A DNA stretch of 12,500 bases, taken from Baffinella frigidus. Taxonomy: Eukaryota > Cryptophyceae > Cryptomonadales > Baffinellaceae. Made by a program: the position numbers and the translations under genes. Shown here one piece after another: positions 7,276 through 12,500 of this stretch (position 1 is the stretch's first letter; each line of letters begins with the position of its first letter). A model generated the notes under the pieces. That model had not been told where the DNA came from. It was given only the letters and a program-made list of their open reading frames with translations, and ran no database searches. Location of the stretch: the NCBI GenBank assembly GCA_026770585.1, contig MU647388.1, positions 111,022 through 123,521 of the forward strand, in the 5' to 3' direction.

Positions 7276-7369
7276 GGAGGAAGAGGGACGAGGCGGCGAG
7301 GGGGATCGTTTTAGTTTTACACCCACGTTGCTCATCTCTTCGCCTCCCCCGCCTCGCCCTCTCTTTTCC
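7276..7369. repeat. Purine/pyrimidine mirror-like foldback
   Basis: A purine-rich arm of about 30 bases (GGAGGAAGAGGGACGAGG onward) pairs with the pyrimidine-rich stretch ending CGCCTCGCCCTCTCTTTTCC. About 30 bases of mixed sequence separate them. Mismatches are few. The strand asymmetry adds potential for unusual DNA structure. Confidence 0.65.
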
Positions 7370-7542
7370 ACCTGCCGCATCCCCGCATCCTGAATCCGCC
7401 AAACCTCTCCAACTCGCACCTCTCCATCCACAGCACTTCTCCAAACCCCTCCTGTTCTTCCGTACTTGGCATGCAAACGAGTAACAGCAACTGCCCAGCC
7501 TTGTGACGGAGGGGCCAACACAGCTCATGATCTATGACCTGT
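7370..7542. other. C-rich unique sequence
   Basis: Pyrimidine-rich sequence between the foldback and the C-rich tandem units. No gene or repeat is supported here. Confidence 0.4.
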
Positions 7543-8047
7543 CACCACCCCAACGCCTCAGGCTCCATCACTCGCTGCAGATCAGCCCCCCACGCCCTCG
7601 CCCTCCCCCCTGACCGCCCCCCCCCCTGACCCGACCCTACCCTGCCTGCTGCCCCTCCAAATCCTTGCCCTGCCGCGATGCCCAGCGTCAGCCCCATCCC
7701 TGCCCTGAACTGACCCGACCCGCCCCTCGACAGTGCTAGCACCGTTAACCATTATCGCGCATCAATGTTGGGAAACCGCTGACGGCCCCCCGAAACCCCC
7801 CACACCAGCCACTCGATTGCACAGGTCTGGCATCGTTCCGGCATCGCGGTCTGCGTGATTAGCTCTCGTCGAACCACCCCACCGCCTCAGGTCCATCACT
7901 CGCTGCACCCCCACTCCCACAAGCTCGCACCACCCAAACACTTTCTCTGCCCCCCTCTGCCCCCTGCCCCCTGTGGCTATACCCTGCCGTGCCCTGACCC
8001 GACCCTGCCCTTCGATCGTGCTAGCACCCTTCACCATCATCGTAGGG
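7543..8047 (+). repeat. Two copies of a C-rich subtelomeric unit
   Basis: Unit starts are recognisable at 7543 and 7873 by CACCCC(A)ACGCCTCAG followed by CCATCACTCGCTGCA, about 330 bp apart. Both run through C-rich low-complexity sequence and end in a shared border containing GTGCTAGCACC (7721-7757 and 8005-8047). Only the second copy leads directly into TTTAGGG repeats. The minus-strand glycine/arginine-rich frames here reflect C-richness. Confidence 0.75.
8005..8047 (+). repeat. Telomere-repeat border sequence, copy 2
   Basis: The sequence CTTCGATCGTGCTAGCACC, then TTCACCATCATCG, joins straight to TAGGGTTTAGGG. Related copies lie at 7721-7757 (not followed by telomere repeats) and 8352-8420 (again followed by TAGGGTTTAGGG). 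Each contains the perfect palindrome GTGCTAGCAC or its near match. Confidence 0.8.
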
Positions 8048-8351
8048 TTTAGGGTTTAGGGTTTAGGGTTTGGGGTTTGGGGTTTAGGGTTTAGGGTTTG
8101 GGGTTTGGGGTGTGAGGTTTGTGGTTTGGGGTTGGTGGTTTGTGGTTTGGGGCTTCAGGGTTGGGGTTTGGGAGTTTCAAAAAAGTTTGGGGTTTAGGGT
8201 TTAGGGTTTGGGGTTTGGGGTTTAGAGTTTGGGGTTCTGGGTTTTGGGTTTTGGGTTTGGGTGTTTGGGTGTTTGGGTGTTTGGGTGTTTGGATGTTTGG
8301 GTGTTTGGGTTTTGGGTTTTAGGTTTTGGGTTTTGGGTCTTGGGTTTGGGG

Positions 8352-8420
8352 CTACCCTGCCCTGCACTGCACAGACCCTGCCCCTCGATCGTGCTAGCAA
8401 CCTTCACCAAAATCGTAGGG
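8352..8420 (+). repeat. Telomere-repeat border sequence, copy 3
   Basis: This copy interrupts the telomere-like array. It carries CCCCTCGATCGTGCTAGCA, then CCTTCACCAAAATCG, before TAGGGTTTAGGG. Its presence between two heptamer blocks shows that border plus telomere-like repeat duplicated as a set. Confidence 0.8.
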
Positions 8421-8700
8421 TTTAGGGTTAAGGATTCAGGGTTTAGGGTTTAGGGTTTAGGGTTTGGGGTTTAAGGTTTGGGGTTTATGGTTTATGGTTT
8501 ATGGTTTATGGTTTATGGTTGAGGGTTTGGGGTTTATGGTTGACGGTTTATGGTTTATGGTTTATGGTTTATGGTGTAGGGCTGAGGGTTTTAGCATTCA
8601 GGGTTAAGGGTCCTGGGTTCTGGGTTCCGGGTTCCGGGTCTAGGGTCTAGGGTCTAGGGTTTAGGGTTTAGGGTTTAGGGTTTGGGGGTTAGAGTTTAGG

Positions 8701-8729
8701 GGAATGAATGCCACAAACCTGCCGAGGGT
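8701..8729 (+). repeat. GGAATGAATGCC module, copy 1
   Basis: GGAATGAATGCCACAAACC, then TGCCGAGGG, between heptamer blocks. It is one of four related modules in the array. Confidence 0.85.
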
Positions 8730-8973
8730 TCAGGGTTTAGGGTTTAGGGTTCGGGGATCGGGGTTTAGGGTTTAGTGTCTGGGGTTTGGGGTTGAAGGTT
8801 GAGGGTTTGGGTTTTATGGTGTATTGTTTATGTTTTGTGTTTTATGTTTCATGTCTTATGTTTTTGTGGTTTTGTTTTATGTTTCATGGTTTAGGATTTT
8901 GGATTCATGGTGTAGGGTTAAGGATTTTAGGGTTCACGGTTCATTGTGTATCGTTGAGGGTTTAGGGTTCAGC

Positions 8974-9000
8974 GGAATGAATGCAACGATCTGCCAAGGG
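8974..9000 (+). repeat. GGAATGAATGCC module, copy 2
   Basis: GGAATGAATGCAACGATC, then TGCCAAGGG. It follows a TTTAGGGTTCAGC block and leads into non-telomeric GC-rich sequence at 9001-9103. Confidence 0.8.
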
Positions 9001-9103
9001 CCTTAGTGGGCGGGGCGCCGCTCAATCGTTACGGCGCGCCACTCAGTCGCAAGGGGTGCGTCGCTCGCCCAGAGAAGGTAGGTAAGACGGAGACGAAAGC
9101 ACT
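9001..9103. other. GC-rich spacer in the telomere-like array
   Basis: Non-telomeric sequence containing GGGGCGCCG and ACGGCGCGCC, between a GGAATGAATGCC module and the first SINE-like element. No gene is seen. Confidence 0.5.
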
Positions 9104-9231
9104 AGGAAGGTAGATATAAGGCTACCTGGAAAAGGGAATTCAAACTCCCATGGCGCGAGGCTGATCCACTAAACTCATCTGAGCCATGATGAGGTGGATC
9201 CAGTTGGTCGTCAATAAAGAACTCTCTCTCT
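9104..9231 (-). mobile_element. SINE-like tRNA-derived element, copy 1
   Basis: On the minus strand, TGGCTCAGATGAG matches a Pol III A box. About 30 bases later GGGAGTTTGAATTCCC resembles a tRNA T arm and B box, followed by TTTT. Between them, GATCAGCCTCGCG looks like an anticodon-arm remnant. The spacing is a few bases shorter than in a real tRNA and there is no proper acceptor stem, so this is not a functional tRNA gene. The plus strand alternatively reads as a hairpin (GGATCCAC/GTGGATCC-type arms) ending in AATAAAGAACTCTCTCTCT, which includes a poly(A)-signal hexamer. It differs from copies 2 and 3 at several sites. Confidence 0.5.
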
Positions 9232-9248
9232 GGGGTTTAGGGTTTGGG

Positions 9249-9275
9249 GGAATGAATGCCACGAACTGACAAGGG
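9249..9275 (+). repeat. GGAATGAATGCC module, copy 3
   Basis: GGAATGAATGCCACGAAC, then TGACAAGGG, just after a one-and-a-half heptamer remnant that follows the SINE-like element. Confidence 0.8.
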
Positions 9276-9444
9276 CCATTGTGTTTAGGGTTCAAGGTTT
9301 GGGATTAGTAGTTTATGGTTTACGGTTGTGGTGTATGGTTTATGGTTTATGGTGTATGGTGTATGGTGTATGGTATATGGTTTATGGTTCCAGGGTTTGA
9401 GGTTGTAGGGTTTGGGGTCTAGGGTTTAGGGTTTAGGGTTTAGG

Positions 9445-9472
9445 GGAATGAATGGAACGAACCTGCCGAGGA
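9445..9472 (+). repeat. GGAATGAATGCC module, copy 4
   Basis: GGAATGAATGGAACGAACC, then TGCCGAGGA, directly after four TTTAGGG-type heptamers. Confidence 0.85.
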
Positions 9473-9741
9473 ACCTAGAGTCAATAGTTTATTGTTTATA
9501 GTTTAGGGGTTGGGATTTGTTGTTAACGTTTTATGATTCTTGGTTTAGGGTTTAGGATTTCAGGATTTAGGGTTCAGGGTTTCGATTTCTGGTGTTTTAG
9601 TGTTTAGGGTTCAGGTTTCAGGGTGTAGGGTGTAGGGTTTAGGGTTTAGGCGAGGCGGCAAGGGGAGGCGGACCTTCTCAACTGTGTACTATACATGCTA
9701 TCCCCGAAGTGGCGAGTAGGCCAACACGCTCTATCGCAGGG

Positions 9742-9832
9742 CCCTAGGAACTGCCTAGGACCTCTTGGAGGTCAAATTTGACCCCCTCGCTACTTAAGGG
9801 ATACGTCCCGGGTATTGATGAGCGGGGGAGGA
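9742..9832 (+). repeat. Palindrome sub-repeat a1
   Basis: CCTAGGAACTGCCTAGGACC, then a 20-bp near-palindrome (9767-9786), then CTACTTAAGGGATACGTCCC and a GCGGGGGAGGA end. Related copies lie at 10003-10094, 10210-10300 and 10471-10562. The CTTAAGGGATA segment also forms the arms of the hairpin at 6901-7006. Confidence 0.8.
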
Positions 9833-9862
9833 CCTTCTCGACAATGTACTTGGCGCGCTTAG
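9821..9862 (-). pseudogene. Partial copy of a coding-like segment
   Basis: On the minus strand this 42-bp piece encodes AKYIVEKVLP, matching part of the ORF at 10649-10756 with two substitutions and one indel in a G-run. The match ends abruptly on both sides. It recurs at 10289-10330 through the 468-bp duplication, and a degraded version lies near 9663-9692. Inference: a fragment of a gene was captured in the repeat. Confidence 0.45.
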
Positions 9863-9993
9863 GAAGGTAGATACAAGGCTACCTGGAAAAGGAAAATCAA
9901 ACTCCCGTGGCGCGAGGCCGGTCCACCAAAATCATCTGAGCCATGATGAGGTGGATCCGGACAAGTTGGTCGCCAATAAAGAACTCTCTCTCT
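9861..9993 (-). mobile_element. SINE-like tRNA-derived element, copy 2
   Basis: The minus strand again carries an A-box-like TGGCTCAGATGA, a B-box-like GGGAGTTTGATTTTCC and a following TTTT. Boundaries match the first copy: AGGAAGGTAGATA at the left and AATAAAGAACTCTCTCTCT at the right. The T-arm pairing is weaker than in copy 1, so this copy is less tRNA-like. Confidence 0.5.
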
Positions 9994-10002
9994 ACCGTAG
10001 GT

Positions 10003-10094
10003 CCCTAGGAACTGCCCAGCACCTCTTGGGGGTCAAATTTGACCCCCTCGCCACTTAAGGAATACGTCCTGGGTATTGATGGGCGGGGGGAGGA
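10003..10094 (+). repeat. Palindrome sub-repeat b1
   Basis: A diverged copy of 9742-9832 within the same 468-bp unit. It has a perfect 20-bp palindrome at 10028-10047 (half-site GGGGGTCAAA) and CTTAAGGAATACGTCC. Confidence 0.8.
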
Positions 10095-10209
10095 GAGATT
10101 GATAATTTATTGCCAAACAACCAGCGTCAGCGCCGCACATGCTACGCATTGTGCCACTTACTGTTCCCCGTGTCAAGTGGCGAGTAGGCCAACACGCTCT
10201 ATCGCAGGG

Positions 10210-10300
10210 CCCTAGGAACTGCCTAGGACCTCTTGGGGGTCAAATTTGACCCCCTCGCTACTTAAGGGATACGTCCCGGGTATTGATGAGCGGGGGAGGA
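10210..10300 (+). repeat. Palindrome sub-repeat a2
   Basis: Duplicate of 9742-9832. Its palindrome at 10235-10254 is perfect because of the single base that differs from copy 1. Confidence 0.8.
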
Positions 10301-10330
10301 CCTTCTCGACAATGTACTTGGCGCGCTTAG
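10289..10330 (-). pseudogene. Partial copy of a coding-like segment (duplicate)
   Basis: The second-copy counterpart of 9821-9862, with the same encoded AKYIVEKVLP on the minus strand. Confidence 0.45.
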
Positions 10331-10461
10331 GAAGGTAGATACAAGGCTACCTGGAAAAGGAAAATCAAACTCCCGTGGCGCGAGGCCGGTCCACCAAAAT
10401 CATCTGAGCCATGATGAGGTGGATCCGGACAAGTTGGTCGCCAATAAAGAACTCTCTCTCT
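10329..10461 (-). mobile_element. SINE-like tRNA-derived element, copy 3
   Basis: Identical to 9861-9993 because it lies in the duplicated 468-bp block. It is not an independent insertion. Confidence 0.5.
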
Positions 10462-10470
10462 ACCGTAGGT

Positions 10471-10562
10471 CCCTAGGAACTGCCCAGCACCTCTTGGGGG
10501 TCAAATTTGACCCCCTCGCCACTTAAGGAATACGTCCTGGGTATTGATGGGCGGGGGGAGGA
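10471..10562 (+). repeat. Palindrome sub-repeat b2
   Basis: Duplicate of 10003-10094, with a perfect 20-bp palindrome at 10496-10515. Confidence 0.8.
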
Positions 10563-10648
10563 GAGATTGATAATTTATTGCCAAACAACCAGCGTCAGCG
10601 CCGCACATGCTACGCATTGTGCCACTTACTGTTCCCCGTGTCGGCCGC

Positions 10649-10756
10649 TCATACGAGCATTTTCCGGATGGATTCTAACTCCACCTCCTGCAGCGGGGGG
10701 AGGACCTTCTCGACAATGTACTTGACGCGCTCAGCCTCCGTGCTGGGCAAACTCAT
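10649..10756 (-). CDS. Short coding-like ORF or first exon, unknown function
   Basis: Seen: a 35-residue minus-strand frame from the ATG at 10756 to a TGA at 10649-10651. It is rich in E, K, V and L in a helical pattern (ERVKYIVEKVLPPLQEVE, then LESIRKML), and most third codon positions are G or C. An in-frame TGA lies 15 bases upstream of the ATG, which fixes the start if it is translated. The end reads CTC|GTATGA, so the stop overlaps a possible phase-0 splice donor. This may be a first exon and not a complete peptide. Part of it is copied in the neighbouring duplication. I do not recognise the family. It looks more like protein than any longer frame nearby, but at 35 residues chance cannot be excluded. 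Confidence 0.35.
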   Translation of the reverse strand: MSLPSTEAERVKYIVEKVLPPLQEVELESIRKMLV

Positions 10757-10806
10757 CCGGGGACATGTTCACATTAAAAGAAAATGGCCTATCAAACCGG
10801 ATTATG

Positions 10807-10830
10807 GCCCTAATAAAATTTACTTAGGGC
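10807..10830. repeat. GCCCTAA/TTAGGGC hairpin
   Basis: A perfect 7-bp stem (10807-10813 and 10824-10830) around an AT-rich 10-base loop. The arms contain a telomere-like TTAGGG and are followed by GGGCCCTAA. Confidence 0.7.
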
Positions 10831-10859
10831 CCTAATTGACCTTCGTAGAGGCCACTACG

Positions 10860-11120
10860 TCATCGCAAAGGAGGGTTGGGCAAAAGCGGTTCCGTCGAAC
10901 CCTCCTGTCGCAACGAGCCGCTCCTGTCACGCGGGAGTGGGGGGGGGGGGGCGCGGCTTGTTAGTACGCGGCCTAGCTCTGTCTCTGTCGATTGGGGCGA
11001 AGCGGTTTGGTGAGCCCGTGCCCTTTGGAGCGGACAATCTGACGGATTTGTACCGGAAACCCAGCATGCCAACGTGAGAATGGTGAGGAAAGGGAGTGAG
11101 GCAGAGCTGGAAGTGAGCAC
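10860..11120 (-). CDS. Weak candidate for a small secreted protein
   Basis: The minus-strand frame starts MLTSSSASLPFLTILTLACW, a short signal-peptide-like stretch, followed by VSGTNPSDC and then a low-complexity S/T/P/R-rich tail. It passes through a 13-base G-run (10939-10951, read as prolines), whose length could easily shift the frame. No domain is recognisable. The signal-like start is the only support, so this is reported at low confidence. Confidence 0.12.
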   Translation of the reverse strand: MLTSSSASLPFLTILTLACWVSGTNPSDCPLQRARAHQTASPQSTETELGRVLTSRAPPPPLPRDRSGSLRQEGSTEPLLPNPPLR

Positions 11121-11604
11121 GAAGCCTTCTCAGGAGCGGCCTCTTTCTCCTCTTTCTCCAAGAGCACCGACTCCATCCGTCAAGTCGCGTGGCGATTCTG
11201 TCTGGGGGGGGAGCAGGGCCATCCTACGGATCCTTTTCACGGAAGGGCGAGGTGTCCGCCTCACTGGAGAGGTACCTGGGGGAGAAGGTCGTGGCGAAGA
11301 CCGCCACTTCCCAGGGCTCTTCTGGGACCTGCGCAGGAGCATGGAGAGTGAGCGTCCCACCCACGGTGTGGCGAGGCTGCTTCCCCACACTGCTTTCCCA
11401 CCCACGCGCGACCAGCTCTTGAGATTCTGGCTTGTATCCCGTTGTCATCTATGTTGCCCCGCGAGGCAGAACCGCGCAGCTCCTGATGCGGCGCAGAGGA
11501 GCTTCGCGGAGTGGTCGTCGCTCGACGTTGAAATCGTCCGCCCGTCCGCGGACAGCTGCGAGCGAAGCAACGATGCGTGTGAGGCAGGATTCATCAGTTT
11601 GTGA
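11074..11604 (+). CDS. Weak ORF, unknown
   Basis: A 176-codon plus-strand frame with no recognisable domain. An overlapping plus frame (within 11189-11422) reads YGSFSRKGEVSASLERYLG, then EKVVAKTATS, which has more balanced, protein-like composition and GC-rich third positions. The two frames cannot both be coding over the same DNA. An exon of a spliced gene may lie around 11220-11340. Which frame, if any, is used is undecided. Confidence 0.13.
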   Translation: MRMVRKGSEAELEVSTKPSQERPLSPLSPRAPTPSVKSRGDSVWGGSRAILRILFTEGRGVRLTGEVPGGEGRGEDRHFPGLFWDLRRSMESERPTHGVARLLPHTAFPPTRDQLLRFWLVSRCHLCCPARQNRAAPDAAQRSFAEWSSLDVEIVRPSADSCERSNDACEAGFISL

Positions 11605-11702
11605 GACGTGATGAAGCGGTGAAGAGGGCGGAACATGCCGTGACACTGTACACACGATCAGCGTGGGTGTGGACACTGCAGCGCACCTCCCCGGTCTCGG
11701 GA

Positions 11703-12380
11703 TCAATCACCCTGCAGCGGCCACCCTCCTGCGAGTCGGGGAAGCCTGCGAGTCTCAAAAACCGAAGGAAGGGGGTGGTGGGGCTCTCTCCTATACCTCG
11801 CCAATAACCAGCACGGAGTTGGTTGCTGGGTGGGCGCGTGCTTGTGCTGGCGCGCGAGAGCCTGGCGGAAGCGAGCCCAGCAGGTCACCGGATGCGGATT
11901 TTTGGATCCGCATGACGATTCTATGAATCTGAAATGGCGGCGGAGTTCCCAGAAATCGTTCCCTCCCCGAATATTTCCTGAAACGTCCTCTTTTGGTACA
12001 AATCGGCATTCCGGAACCCCCCCGAAAAGCCGCCATGGGTCTGCCCTTGTGCTTCGCCTGAAATCGCAAACGGGGCCGCAATGAAAGGGTATGGATAAGC
12101 ACCCAACTTCATCTATTCTTATGTCAGCGCTAAGGAGAATTTGCGTCTGAAGAAAGCATGATCTCTTTTTGCCATTTTCGAGGCAAAATATTTCAAGGTT
12201 ATGAGGCTCCCTTCCACGCAACATTCTTGGGTTGACCAGGGATAACAACAAGTTCACACGGAATTTGTACCAACGCTCCGAATTTTCGAATTTTCTTTCG
12301 CCAGATCCGGCGTTGTGGATATCTCTCGTAAGCCAGTGAGTCTGGTTCGGTTGAGATGGTGAACCTGGTCTTTTTTTCAC
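11703..12380 (-). CDS. Longest non-repeat ORF, hypothetical protein
   Basis: A 225-codon minus-strand frame, the longest outside the satellite. The N-terminal half is charged (for example NSERWYKFRVNLLLSLVNP). The C-terminal part is rich in H, P, R and W, with no signal peptide, no membrane segment and no known motif. In DNA of this composition one frame of this length is mildly unusual but not decisive. Two other minus frames and one plus frame are open between 11791 and 12112, which weakens the case. A perfect hairpin (11892-11913) lies within it. It may be a real exon, a decayed gene or chance. Confidence 0.18.
   Translation of the reverse strand: MKKRPGSPSQPNQTHWLTRDIHNAGSGERKFENSERWYKFRVNLLLSLVNPRMLRGREPHNLEIFCLENGKKRSCFLQTQILLSADIRIDEVGCLSIPFHCGPVCDFRRSTRADPWRLFGGVPECRFVPKEDVSGNIRGGNDFWELRRHFRFIESSCGSKNPHPVTCWARFRQALARQHKHAPTQQPTPCWLLARYRREPHHPLPSVFETRRLPRLAGGWPLQGD
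11892..11913. repeat. Perfect 8-bp hairpin
   Basis: ATGCGGAT and ATCCGCAT pair around the loop TTTTGG. It has no T-run and no gene end beside it, so a terminator role is not indicated. Confidence 0.6.
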
Positions 12381-12411
12381 GTCCTGGAATGTACTCGCCC
12401 CCCTGTCGTGT

Positions 12412-12439
12412 CAAGGGGTATTTTTAAAAAATCCCCTTG
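12412..12439. repeat. 28-bp near-perfect palindrome
   Basis: CAAGGGG and CCCCTTG flank a centre of T-run then A-run that also pairs. Only one or two positions near the inner AT fail to match. The rest of 12381-12500 shows nothing else I can assign. Confidence 0.7.
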
Positions 12440-12500
12440 GTCGCGTCAAATTCTGTCTAAAAATAGAAAAGAAAGGTGGAAACCAGTCAAATCTCTCGCG

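Larger units (their letters stand above)
8042..9650 (+). repeat. Interstitial degenerate TTTAGGG telomere-like array
   Basis: The main blocks are about 8042-8346, 8414-8700, 8722-8970, 9225-9248, 9282-9444 and 9485-9650. Perfect TTTAGGG runs are short. Local variants dominate: TTTGGGG, a TGTTTGGG octamer run near 8259-8312, TTTATGG near 8478-8575 and GTGTATGG near 9350-9375. The G-rich strand is the plus strand throughout, so a chromosome end would lie to the right, but 2.8 kb of non-telomeric DNA follows. The array is therefore interstitial. ORFs reading WGLGFRVWG-like strings are frame shadows of it. Confidence 0.95.
9707..10174 (+). repeat. 468-bp tandem duplication, copy 1
   Basis: Begins AAGTGGCGAGTAGGCC and ends TTCCCCGTGTC. 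The next 468 bases repeat it with one difference that I can see (A at 9769 where copy 2 has G). Each copy contains, in order, a palindrome-bearing sub-repeat, a 42-bp coding-like fragment, a SINE-like element, and a second diverged palindrome sub-repeat. The segment before copy 1 shares TCCCCG with the copy end, a possible microhomology junction. Confidence 0.95.
10175..10642 (+). repeat. 468-bp tandem duplication, copy 2
   Basis: Near-identical to 9707-10174. It is followed by unique sequence that contains the minus-strand ORF at 10649-10756. The near-perfect identity over long non-coding sequence points to a recent event, gene conversion or an assembly artefact. Confidence 0.95.

Noticed and set aside
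7542-8040. Glycine/arginine-rich minus-strand frames
   Set aside because: They arise from C-rich tandem subtelomeric units. The two frames correspond to repeated DNA, not to a conserved protein.
8119-8453. Frames reading WGLGFRVWG-like or KTQNPKPKTQ-like strings
   Set aside because: These are direct translations of TTTAGGG/TTTGGGG variants in either orientation and carry no coding information.
9104-9231. Functional tRNA gene on the minus strand
   Set aside because: The A-box and B-box-like parts are present, but there is no paired acceptor stem, the D-arm does not close well, and TTTT falls right after the T arm.
8042-9650. True chromosome end
   Set aside because: The repeats are degenerate and interrupted, and about 2.8 kb of non-telomeric DNA follows on the side where the end would lie.
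10507-10835. Plus-strand frames across the end of the 468-bp duplication
   Set aside because: They cross the duplication boundary and run antisense to the more protein-like minus-strand frame at 10649-10756. Composition is unremarkable.

Overview
The window looks like eukaryotic subtelomeric DNA, not a gene cluster. There is no operon-like packing, no bacterial promoter or ribosome-binding pattern, and no long ORF I can assign to a known family. The middle is a 4.6 kb higher-order satellite. From 8.04 to 9.65 kb lie degenerate TTTAGGG-type heptamers. TTTAGGG is the usual telomere repeat of most land plants and many algae, and also of dinoflagellates and coccidian Apicomplexa. The moderately GC-rich flanks, short open stretches and possible exon ends suggest a protist with introns. 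I cannot choose between an alga, a chromerid and a coccidian from sequence alone.

Layout. 1-900: GC-rich sequence with one possible secreted-protein first exon on the minus strand (a signal peptide followed by an RCC1-like half repeat). 679-1650: a 38-bp direct repeat brackets sequence that holds two long foldbacks and a short palindrome. 2001-2049: an isolated outlier of the satellite. 2183-6825: four higher-order units of a 21-bp minisatellite. Each unit carries one 122-123 bp terminal-inverted-repeat hairpin at the same place; unit 3 is interrupted by a foreign segment and unit 4 by a 182-bp foldback. 6860-7370: clustered palindromes. 7543-8047: two copies of a C-rich subtelomeric unit ending in a conserved border sequence that runs straight into TTTAGGG. 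8042-9650: interstitial telomere-like blocks, with four copies of a GGAATGAATGCC module and one SINE-like element. 9707-10642: an almost perfect 468-bp tandem duplication. 10649-12500: lower-copy sequence with a short coding-looking ORF, several weak ORFs and two clean hairpins.

No pathway can be reconstructed. The unifying theme is DNA that folds back on itself. At least five sites share a CCTAGG/CCCTA-rich core, while the arms around it differ. The 468-bp duplication has one visible mismatch, so the locus has rearranged recently. Coding calls here are all low confidence.
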